64,000 bases of DNA from Wyeomyia smithii (lineage: Eukaryota; Arthropoda; Insecta; Diptera; Culicidae): assembly GCF_029784165.1 (NCBI RefSeq), contig NC_073695.1:59362469-59426468 (forward strand), in the 5' to 3' direction. This document shows, one piece after another, positions 46,011-56,239 of the stretch (positions within the stretch are counted from its first letter, which is position 1; each line of letters begins with the position of its first letter). Both the position numbers and the translations under genes were made by a program. The notes beneath the pieces are model-generated. The model had not been told where the DNA came from and did not search any database. It was given only the letters and a program-made list of their open reading frames with translations.

Positions 46011-46885
46011 GTATATCACTCGACTCATTTCGACGAGCTGAGCATTTTCTGTTTGTGTGTGTATGTATGTATGTGCAACTTTTCGATCTCACTCGATTTT
46101 CTAAGAGATAGCTGGACCGATTTTTATAAAATTATTCTCAAATCAAAGGTCTAGCTGCCTCATAGAATCCTATCAAATTTTATTCTAATCGAACTTTCAG
46201 TTTTCATGTTATTAATCAAAATGTGAAAATCGCGAAGCTTCATTATCTCAGAAACTACACAACCGATTTAAAAAATATTGATTTCAGATGAACGGACTAG
46301 TTAAGGGTTTATTGATGAATTATAATGATTGAACACGTGGTTCAAAAGTTGTAAAAAGAATGTCATATTTGAAATAGCAGCAAAATCCTACTATAAATAA
46401 TCGAATTTAAAATGATACTCAATCGAATGTTAATAATCGAGTCTAACCTAAATATGACTACAGTGACGTTTCGATTATACCACGATCAAAACAAAAACCT
46501 CACGTCATATATTTGAAACATGTTGACTCCATGTTGTTTGCGTGTGTAAATGTATGCTCTGATCATATGTGTGCTCTAGCTTCCGCTGGACATATACTAA
46601 AATTGGAACGATACATATATACTAAATTGGAACGATTAGCATGGCCCCTGCGCAAGGATGACGAGTAAAATCGTGAATGTCATATTTTAAATGTTTGGTA
46701 TAGCTTCACTGTTGGCTACCAAAAATTTGTTATTTAGAGTGAGAAATAAATCCAGCAAATATTATCAAGGTGTATTTTTTTTCGGGAAATTGAAGCGTTC
46801 GTGTGAATCTATTTCAACAAATAATAAATTCGAATGAGAAAAGCTGAGTCTCACCACTAGGTGGATTAATTTGAGTTTTTGAAAT
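46011..46885 (+). repeat. Composite mosquito repeat, copy 2
   Basis: The head (TATATCACTCGACTCATTTC, GAGCTGAGCATTTTCTG), a GTAT microsatellite and one leg unit precede a U6-like insertion at 46,571-46,685. The tail AGTCTCACCACTAGGTGGAT closes it, matching the tails at 50,672 and 58,858. Confidence 0.72.
46571..46685 (+). pseudogene. U6 snRNA pseudogene with an internal duplication
   Basis: The sequence follows U6 snRNA: a CTAGCTTCCGCTGGACATAT start, ACTAAAATTGGAACGATACA, then GATTAGCATGGCCCCTGCGC and AAGGATGAC. In U6 the ACAGAGA box lies between GATAC and GATTAGC. Here that box is replaced by a second copy of ATATACTAAATTGGAACGA. The 3' end is also altered (GAGTAAAATCGTGAATGTCA). With the ACAGAGA box gone it cannot serve the spliceosome. 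It sits inside a composite repeat copy, so it is most likely a dispersed pseudogene. Confidence 0.9.
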
Positions 46886-47348
46886 CTGTTTAATGTAATA
46901 TCAAGATTGTAAGAGATATTCAAAGTTACAATAAGAATTTGTCTTCACATGATCCTCCCCTTTTTGCGAGGAGGGGGTCGCATTTAACTTCATCAAAGAC
47001 GCGATGATTTTGTCTCATAGCTGAAGCGAGATTTTTATGTTTTGATCGGTCCAGACCAGAAATGCGACCCCATCCCCGCAAGAGGAGGAAAGCAATTCCA
47101 CAAAAAATGGGCAACCAATTTAATCGACCATTTTTGATTTTGTTACTGATGAAATCGTAACAATAAGCTTGTAACACATGCATACGTTTTGTGAGTTTTC
47201 GGTAGATTATTGTTGAATGTTACTTTTTGTTAGTATAGATAAATATAGGCTCCCAAAATTATTGTTTAGATTTAAGTTGGTTTAAAATTTACCCTAAAAT
47301 TTCCATCAGTGTAAATAGCCACCCAGCCCAAATGTTAATTGTCAAAGA
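46886..47348. other. No gene recognised
   Basis: AT-rich; nothing supported. Confidence 0.4.
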
Positions 47349-47356
47349 CTGTGCAT

Positions 47357-48876
47357 TAGGGTGTCCCAAAATAAAATCGATTTTGAAAAAGTCAAGGTGC
47401 TCAGCCCAAAATTGAAAGATATTGTTATTTATAGCATTTTTGTAGAACATTTCGACTTTCTAAAAGGTCGTTTTCAGGTTGCCCTACCGTGATTTATAAA
47501 AAAATGACTTTTTTAAGCTACAAACCCACTTTTTTGCACTTTTTTCAATTCTGTTCGATTCCTACATTTTTTTGTATATTTTTTTATTTCTGTGGGGTTG
47601 TTTTTAAATATTTTGCCTGGTTTTGTTCAGCATTGCATTCAGTTTTTTGACTCCCAGAGCCCATTAAACATCACAAAAAAATTATTTTTTCTAATAATTT
47701 TTAGATAAAACCCTTCAAAATGCAAATAAAAAAAACTTTGAGCAAGAACTGAAATTTTCATTGCTAAGCGGTATTTACCACGAAAATTTGCATGAAAAAA
47801 GGAACTTGATATCTTATCGAGGAGCTGAGATTTTGGCATTTTTCTATGTGATGGAAAACTATGCATTTTAACAAATATGTTAAATAACTGTTTTATTTTG
47901 GGAGATAAATAAAACAATGTTCAGAAAACAAATGCATTTTTGGATGGCTGATAACATAGTAGAAGGTTTCAAAATTTGGAAAAATCTGCGAAAAAAGTTA
48001 GAACGAAAATTATGATTTCTAGTGCCTTCTAATAGAAAACTCAATGTTGCTCGTAATATGTAAGAGATAGAAACATGATGTCTTCGGTAAAGTTTCTTGT
48101 TTTAAGATAACCTAAAACTTTGTCGAAGACGCCTTGCGTCTATCTCATTCTGAACAAAAAATAAATTTTTTATCTCACTTAATGGTGGATTAATCACCCT
48201 TTTTTCCACATTAAAAGATGCATTTTTGAATATACTGAAACTTCTCCGAACATACCTCATGGCTATAATCAACATTTGAATCACTACTTAGAAAATTATA
48301 CGCACGAACGCAGAATAAAACACTGTGCAATGGAGATATTGAGCTTTAGTAGCATTTTTGAGAAAATGCATAGTTTTCCATCACATGTAAAAACGCTGAT
48401 ATCTCAGCCCCCCGATAAGATATCAAGGATCTTTTTTCATGTGAATTTTCGTCTTGAATTCCTCTTAGAAAGTAAAAATTTCAGTTCTTGATCAAAAAAA
48501 ATTTTTATGTGGGTTTTCAAGGGTTTTATCTAAAAATTATTAGAAAAATTAATTTTTTTGTGATGTTTAATGGGCTCTGGGTATCAAAAAACTGAATACA
48601 ATGCTGAACCAAACCAGGCAAAATATTCAAAAACCAACCCCACAAAATTAAAAAAATATATGGAAAAATTTCGGAATCGAACAGAATTGAAAAAAGTGCA
48701 AAAAAAGAGGTTTTGTAGGTTAAAAAAGTCATTTTTTTATAAATCACGTTTGGGTAACCTGAAAACGACGTATTAGAGAGTCGAAATGTTCTACAAAATT
48801 ATAGCATAACATTATCTTTCAATTTAGGGCTGTGTACCTTGACTTTTTCAACATCGATTTTTTTTGGGACACCCTA
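47357..48876. mobile_element. 1,520-bp hAT-like foldback element
   Basis: Terminal repeats begin TAGGGTGTCCCAAAA. Inverted similarity extends about 520 bp from each end (47,357-47,880 versus 48,353-48,876) with a spacer of ~470 bp. An exact 8-bp duplication CTGTGCAT flanks it (47,349-47,356 and 48,877-48,884). TIR start and 8-bp duplication fit the hAT superfamily. There is no transposase; the arms are AT-rich with scattered mismatches, so the copy is moderately old. Confidence 0.9.
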
Positions 48877-48884
48877 CTGTGCAT

Positions 48885-50057
48885 GAAGTCGATCATGAAT
48901 ATCATTTACATTGTACAGACCATAAAAAAGACGGCAAAGAACCGCATTAAATTTATTCAACCCTGCAAACCAATGACTACTAACATCTCGAAGCAGTTTC
49001 AGTGCAGTGGGCTGGTGAACATACGCTCGGGCACGACTGTATCCTGTTCTCTGGTGAAGAGGGGGAGGAGGACGGAAAATAAGAGATTGAGAGGAGAGCG
49101 ATAAGAACCGATCGAGAAGTGAGAAGTAAACCGTCGTGGAGTAAGGATCGTTGTTGCCTGCTCCGGAGTGAATTGTACGCTTTTGAAAAGAAGTAAAGTG
49201 CGAGTGGAGATGAACGTTGCCATGCCCGATCTGGAGATCGCTAGAAAACCGCGACACTGGTGCGGAAACACGGCGAAACCCGACTGTCGAAGGAAAATCG
49301 CTACACTGGTGCGGAGAAGTGGTCATTGCGACGAAAGACCAACGGAGCCACATGGAATTGCCGAATCAGCAGGCGGTTGGACGTCGTACGTCGTCGCCGA
49401 AAGGCGTTGGGAGTCATCCGAATTTGGTCATCCCTGGCGGAGGTGCTGGTGTCCGGCGAGTCACGCTATCGTCGCGACACACGTAGGCGAAGGGGGGGAA
49501 CGAACGTTCGTGAGGAGAAGACCCGAAGAGGTCTGGTTGAGCCTGGTCCCCGCTCTTTGAGGTCCAAACCGATGAGTTACGGTGGATAGAGCGAAAGCTA
49601 CACCAGTCAACGAGGCGACGGCCATTGTTTTATAGCTCTGTTCAGCACATAGAAATCCGCTGAAGGTATGTTCTTCCGTGTCACTCTCCCTCTCTCTCGC
49701 GTTTGCATGTTTCAGTTATCGGTTCCTAACTAGGGAACCTGTATATAAGAGAAATGACAAGACACTCACCGTTAAAGCAACTGTCAACATCAAAACGGAT
49801 AAAATCAAATCGAATTTTTTTATGAAAATTACGAAAGATTACGTAAACAACGAAACTGGTCCGATCATGGAGGAATCAGAAAAAAAGGTTATATTATTTT
49901 TTTACATTAAATTTATTTTTTCACAGGGTAAATTGTTAATGGAAGGTCAAAATATTATTTATAATACAAATATACTATACCAATCAAATAAACCGTTTTG
50001 ACTGTAAAAATATTCTTAATTCCGCATAGAGTGCTCTATTGGAAATTGAAAATATTT
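48885..50057. other. GC-rich segment of unknown nature (49,000-49,680) and flanks
   Basis: This stretch is clearly richer in G and C than its surroundings and stays open in several plus frames (for example 49,168-49,560 and 49,260-49,589). A short sequence around GACACTGGTGCGG recurs near 49,251 and 49,304. The predicted peptides are Arg-rich and match nothing I know. A retrotransposon leader or an old untranslated exon are both possible. Confidence 0.4.
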
Positions 50058-50410
50058 CTACAGCCAAAACGATTTGTTTGATTGGCATAGTGTCTTCGGC
50101 AAAATTGTGGATAATAATTCTGTCCTTCCAAAAAAAAATAATATATTTTTTTCAAATCAACTGTTTTTTTTCTGGATTTCTTAATGATTGGACTGGTTTC
50201 ATTGTTTTGGTAATCTTTTGTAGTGTAAAAAAATCAAATTGGTAAAAAAATGAGCTTTTTTAGATAATAAATTTAAAATTTTTCTTTTACTTTTTTGCAA
50301 AAAACAAAAATTTTTTCAAAGAATATTTTTTTTGGAAAGGCTGAATTATTATCTACAACTTTGCCGAAGACGTCACACCGATCAAACGAACCGTTCTGGC
50401 TTTAAAAATA
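50058..50410. repeat. Inverted repeat of ~85 bp arms
   Basis: 50,058-50,140 (including GTCTTCGGCAAAATTGTGGA) is inversely repeated at about 50,325-50,410. The AT-rich middle is open in no useful frame. Probably a foldback MITE. Confidence 0.65.
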
Positions 50411-50814
50411 TTTGTACCATCAATCCGGGAGCCTGTATAGAACTGAGACTGTTCGTAAAAATGAAGTAATTGTCCTTGGTCTCATGAGTGGGCTCCACAC
50501 CATGATCAAAGTCATCCAGAGACATGTTATTGTCTATTCACTCTTTGTTGATCGTTCGAGTTAAACCAGACACCAAGATATTTATATTCCAAAACCTGAG
50601 AGATCGTTTCCTCCATCATCTGCAAGTGGAGCTTAGCTGGCTTGTGCTTTTTAAAAAAAAAAACCTAAATTAATCCACCTAGCGGTCAGACCCAGCCTTT
50701 CTCATTCAAACTTATTATTTGTGAAAATAGATTTACATGAACGCTTCGATCCAATAAATGTATATTCACTCTTTAGGTTCTAAAAAAATTGATGTTGTTA
50801 TCTTATACATATAA

Positions 50815-51430
50815 AAATGCAGTCAGGTCTGTCTGTCTGTCTGTCTGATCCATATTGGCTCAAAAACTACCGAACTGATCGACGTGAAAATTTTGTGTGT
50901 AGGGGTTTTTGGTGCCGGTAGAGGATCCTATGATAGTTTGAGACCCCTTTCCTTCTGGTAGGGAAGAAGAACAAACAAAGCAGGTAAAACCGAATTTGGC
51001 ATCTTTTAAGGAGTAACAAATATGTCTATAATAGTTCCATACAAATGAAACACTAATTTCTGCACATCTCGAGAACTGATCAACTAAATGAAACCAAATT
51101 TGGCAGGTACATGTTTTTAGTGGTAAATAATATGTTCATAATGCTTTGACACCCTTCCTTCTTTTGGAAGGGAGGGGTGCCATACAAATTAAACACAAAC
51201 TTCTGCACATCTCGAGAACTAATCAACTAAAAGGAACCAAATTTGGCAGGTGAATATTTTTAGAGGTAACAAATATGTGCATAATGGTTTGACACCCCTC
51301 CCTTTTCTATAATGGAAGGGTCCCATACAAATGAAACACAAATTTCGCACAGCTCATGAACCAATCAAGAAAATACAACCAAATTTGGTATGAGAATGCT
51401 TTTGGAGGTAAGAAATGTGTTCCATAATCG
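50815..51430. repeat. ~135-bp tandem units with GTCTGTCTGTCTG start
   Basis: After a TCTGTCTG run, four units recur containing CATACAAAT(G/T)AAACAC, CTCGAGAACT, CCAAATTTGGCAGGT and TAACAAATATGT. Unit length varies from about 117 to 142 bp. Confidence 0.75.
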
Positions 51431-52285
51431 ACCTCAGGCAGCTATTTGGATTGTGAGATGGCAGCATCCGGTTTCTGGAAAACAGCCAAAAATGACCGAT
51501 TTCCACCCAATATAATAATATCCGGATCTAAAATGATACACAGTAGTTAAAATCGAGCACAGATACCATTTTGAATTCTAAGATGGCGACAATAATGCAA
51601 GAAGCTAACCTCAGACACCATTATGAATTTTGTAATGGCAATTTCTGGTTTCAAGAAAACAGCCAAAAATGGCCGATTTCCGTCTAACATGAGTATCTCC
51701 GGGTCTAGAATGACACAGCAGCTGAAATCGACCACAGACCCCATTTTGAATTCTAGGTTGGCGACTTACGGTTCCTGGGAAACAGCCGAGAAAGATCGAA
51801 TAACACCCAATATGGGTGTTTCTTCAACCTGATTGACGCTAAGAGGCCAGAAATTATCTTAAATACCATTTTGAAATCCAAGATAGCGACTACCGGTTTG
51901 TAAAAAACAGTCTAAAATAAACAAATGCTATCCAATATGAGTATCTCTGGAACCAGAATGATGCAAGGAGCTATCAATTGACCTCAGGCGCCATTTTGAA
52001 TTGCTAAATGGCAACTTATATGCAACAGTCGAAATGGACCGGGAAATACTCAATATGGATATTTCCGTAATCAAGATAATGCATAGAAACCAAACATTGA
52101 CCATGGACACCATTTTGAATTCAAAGACGACCACTTTTAGTTTCTGGAAAACAACCAAAATAACTAAATACCTCCCAATATGGATATTTCCGGTGCTAGA
52201 TTGATGCCAGAAAATCTGCTGAAAATGACCAAATACCACCCAATATGAATATATTCAGAATAAAGGCGATGTACAGAACCCAAAA
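51430..52285 (+). repeat. ~125-bp repeat family, array of about seven units
   Basis: Units contain CCATTTTGAATTC, GGCGACT, GGTTTCTGGAAAACAGCC, CACCCAATATGAGTATTTCC and CAGAATGA. The same family is scattered in inverse orientation at 6,440, 9,430 and 15,840. Confidence 0.85.
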
Positions 52286-53640
52286 GTTGAGGATGTTGTC
52301 ATTTCGATAAAACCAATCATTTTAAACGATTTGTTATTTGATTTTGATCATATCCTATGGCCGATTCGTCGTGAATTTGCAGATTTTAAACACATCGCAA
52401 GGAATCAATGAATTTGGGAAGTTCAAATAGTACGATACCACATTTAAAATATATGGAGACCACATATATCAATCAAAGCAGGTATAGTTTTAAATAGCCT
52501 TCGAATTTCTTTTCTTTACATATCTTTTGAGCCACATATCAAATTGTTATGAAGTTTGTTATTTGAAAGTTTGAGAGATGACTCGTTCGTATGACACTAG
52601 TTATGTTCAAATAAGTCATGTAATCTTTGAAATAATAGACTTTTGTTGTTTTATTAACAATTTAATACATAACGGTGGCTTAAGTTCCATTATAATCAAA
52701 TGAAATGGGAACGTATAGGGCAGCCAAACTTTGAAATCACGTGTTCAATCATAATTCATCAGTTAACCCTTAACTAGCCCGCTCATCTAATAATAATATT
52801 GATCAAATCGGTTGTGTAGTTTCTGAGATAAAGAAGTTTCGTGATTTTCACATCTTGGTACTTTACAGACGAAGTTACAGTCCGATTACAGTAAAATTCA
52901 ATAGGGTGTCACGAGGCAGCTAGACCTTTCATTCGATACTAATTTTGTGGAAATTGGGTGAGCCATCTCTGAGAAAAGTGAGTGAGTTCAAGTAGTCTTC
53001 GGAATATGTTCCTTTTCAAGGCTGAATTCCACATTTTTAAACATAACAGGCAAAGTAATAGTCTGATTGCAAAACAAATCAATAAGGTCTTATGGGGCAA
53101 CTAGACCTTCCATTTGACACTGATTTTATGAAAATCGGTTCAGCCATCTCTGAGAAACATGAGTGAGATTAAATAGTCTCCAGAACACGTTTCTTGTCAT
53201 AACTCTAGAACCACAAGCTCAATCTCCATGAAATTCAAAAGTTGAAAGTATTTTAGGTAGCCCGTTCATTTAAAACCAATTTTGTTCATACCGATTGTGT
53301 AGTTTTTGAGATAATGATGTTTCGTGATTTTTACATTTTGATACATAACCTCTAAACTAAAAATCCGATTACAATGAAATTTAATTGGGTCTTATGGAAC
53401 AACGAGACCTTTCATTTGCAATTAATTTCATAAAAATTGGTCCAGCCATCTCTGAGAAAAGTGAGTGAGAATAAAAATCTGCACATACACACACACATAC
53501 ACACACATATACAGAAAATGCTCAGCTCGTCGAGCTGAGTCGAGTGATGTATGCCATTCGGCCCTTTGGAGCACTTTTATATTTTCGGTTATGCAAGTGA
53601 TTGCTATACCTTTCTAAGAGAAAGGCAAAACCACCATCTC

Positions 53641-54808
53641 AGTCCTCTCGCAGAGAATTCGATACATAGCTGTAGAGCCCAAAAAGATAAATTCACAAAG
53701 GCCTTGCAAATCGGCAGCTCTGGCTTCTGTGATGGAAATTACACTACAATTTGATTTTTGAAGTTTCTGGAAGTTTTGGAAACCTTGCGGGAATTCAAAA
53801 TAGTCAATTGCTTTAGATTTTCAACAGCACTATTTTGCTTTGAGTTCAGGGGAAGAAAGATTTTTTCTTCTCTTAGATTTCCCGAGTACAGCAAAAAAGA
53901 TTTGTCAACTGAGTCGTCAAAATCAGACTCATCAGATGACAACATCTCGTAAAATTCGGGGAGACCAGTTTGAAGGCAGAAGAATCATTGGCCATTTCTG
54001 TAAAAGTGAGCTTAGAGACCGCTTTCAGCACCTTTATTGCTAGCGTTGCTCTCCGTATCTACCAGATCTCTCTTTATTACCACAATAGGTGGCCGTATGT
54101 CCAACTGCTGCTTGCTTCGTGTCTTCATCATTTCATCTTGTCCACTTAAGAAAGTAGTCCATCTATGGCAGTTCTACTCTATCCAAATAAGTTGTTTATA
54201 AAGACCTATTCAAAACATGTACTTCGCGCATACTAAACGATGTGCGTTCAGTGTGCGCTGCGTGGCAAGCAGCGCTTGCTGCTATATCGATTGCGCTACG
54301 CGCGTTGGAAATGTTAAAACTCGGTATAGAAAATTGGCTCGACGGCCATGCTTCTTTCGCGACACACCTGATTTTTTAAATGAATCTTGTAGGATTTTTT
54401 CTCAGCTTTCCAATGGTTGTCTCAGAATTAAAATCGAGGGTTGCCAACCTGTTCAAAAACGCGTTTTAATGATAAAATTCAAAACGGCGGCGAATCCAAG
54501 ATGGTGGTCAAACTTTTGAATACTTCACATGAAAGCCCTAGATGTTTTCTGTATAATGAAATGCTGTTCGAGTGGGTTTTGGGACAAATATTTAAAATAT
54601 AGCTCGATAAAAATATTCGATTTTCACATTTCTAAAAATTTGTTCACCCCTTGGCGAACAAGGGGTCCACCAAATGGAACAAATTTATGTGCAGTTATTA
54701 ATTTTAATATTTTACTGCATTTATTCGAACTAAAATAAGAAAATCAATTTTCAAAGACCTCGTGTCACTCGTGGCTTGGTTTCAGCGAGAATTGCCCTAG
54801 CCCCATTT
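53641..54808. other. No gene recognised
   Basis: Small overlapping frames at 53,739-54,043 match nothing. This separates copy 3 of the composite repeat from the DD37D mariner. Confidence 0.4.
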
Positions 54809-54810
54809 TA

Positions 54811-56114
54811 CACGGTGACAAAATAGTCCGGTCACACTTTTTTGGGGTCGCCTGTAGCCTACACGTTGCATCTCTCTGGTGCCATCTATATGTCAAATGA
54901 AAGGGTTAACTTTGCTGCCCAAAGTGGCAGAGTTTCGTTTCTGTGCAGTTTGTTTACATTGAGTTGTGAGCCATGGCAGAGTTAAGAGCAGTTGTTATCG
55001 CTGAATATGTGAAAGGGTACAAACCAGGACACATATTCAAACACCTAAAACCGCTCGGAATCAACCGGAAATTCGTGTTTCGGACCATAAATCGATACTT
55101 AGAGACCGGAGGCACCGAGGACAAGGCACGATCTGGACGACCAAGGTCTGTGAGAACTCCAAGGCTGAAAAAGATTATACGAGACCGGATTCGCCGGAAT
55201 CTTGCCCAATTTGCACGGAAGCTGGCCAGGAACCTTAAAATGAACCGAGAATCAATCCGCCTGCTTCCGCGCAAAGATTTAAAACTTACACCGTACAAAA
55301 AACAGGTGGTTCATGGGGTTACCAAAGCTACAAAGGACAAGAGGTACCAACGGTTGCGGGAGTTGCTCGGTTGGCGCGCAGATGACGAGATTATTTTTTC
55401 GGACGAGAAGCTGTTCGTTTTGGAGCAAACAGTCAATCGCCAAAATGATCGACTTTGGAGTGTGAGCCTCCAGCAAGCTCCTGCGGACAAGCTGAACGTT
55501 TCCCGGTTCCAAAATAAGACGCCAGTGATGGTTTGGGGAACCATTTGCAAGAGAGGTAAACTGCCTCTTATTTTTATCGATAAAGGGGTCAAAATCAACG
55601 CAGCGTACTACGTGGACACGGTTTTGAATAAAAATGTTCTGCCTCTAGCTGAACTATTGTTTAAAGACGATTACTACTGCTTCCAGCAAGATGGCGCCCC
55701 ATCCCACACCGCAAAGGTTGTTCAGGCGTGGTGTGAGGAAAACTTGACCGATTTCATTTCGAAGAATGAATGACCTCCGTCGTCTCCGGATCTGAATCCA
55801 CTGGATTATTTCGTGTGGGGATACATGATGTCGAAGCTGCACGACTATAAAATAACAAATTTGGAGCCATTCAAGCGAGTTATCATGAAAATCTGGGAGG
55901 AGATGCCGATGGAGCACGTGCACGCCGCTTGCGAGGACTTTCCGAGACGTTTGAAGGTGGTTCGATCAGAGAAAGGTGGTGTAATTCCGAGATATCGTCT
56001 GTGAAGTATCTTTATGAGTTACTGAATAAAGCTATGAAAGCCAGATTCAGATTTTCTTCTTATTCTTTGAAATATTGAGATTTTCCTGTGTGACCGGTCT
56101 TTTTTGTCACCCTG
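54811..56114 (+). mobile_element. 1,304-bp DD37D mariner-type transposon, nearly intact
   Basis: Terminal inverted repeats of 27 bp (left begins CACGGTGACAAAATAGTCCG; right, inverted, begins CAGGGTGACAAAAAAGACCG) match at 24 of 27 positions. TA lies on both sides (54,809-54,810 and 56,115-56,116). It contains one transposase frame interrupted by a single stop. Full size, recognisable TIRs and little decay mark it as the youngest autonomous-type DNA transposon in this window. Confidence 0.95.
54973..56004 (+). pseudogene. DD37D transposase with one premature stop
   Basis: Reads from ATG at 54,973 for 266 codons, then TGA at 55,771-55,773, then continues in the same frame to TGA at 56,002-56,004, a total span of 343 codons. 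The stop replaces a Trp expected in the (W)PPSSPDL motif. Helix-turn-helix region at residues 1-50, GRPR at 55-58. Catalytic residues: D144 in IFSDEKLF, D240 in CFQQDGAPSH and D278 in NPLDYFVW, 37 residues apart, the DD37D (maT-like) arrangement. No other stop or frameshift was seen. It cuts and joins DNA at TA sites in the nucleus. The stop sits before the third catalytic Asp, so the product as read lacks activity. Confidence 0.93.
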
Positions 56115-56239
56115 TATATGAATAGTCTTCTACATCGTCTCCTTCTTCGAAATTCCGAACAACAATACTTGCTGTTAGGTATACCAGTAATTTAAACGAC
56201 GATTGTGATTCTTCCACAGCTCTAGTCACTTTAACTTTC

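Larger units (their letters stand above)
50663..53640 (-). repeat. Composite mosquito repeat, copy 3 (largest)
   Basis: Read on the minus strand from 53,640: head with GCCTTTCTCTTAGAAAGGTA and GAGCTGAGCATTTTCTGTAT, a GT run, leg units, then two further tandem arrays, and the tail GGTCTGACCGCTAGGTGGAT ending near 50,663. The tail and head match copies 2 and 4. It looks like one large non-autonomous element that accumulated internal arrays. No protein-coding capacity was seen. Confidence 0.75.

Noticed and set aside
46571..46685. A working U6 snRNA gene
   Set aside because: The ACAGAGA box is missing and an internal segment is duplicated.
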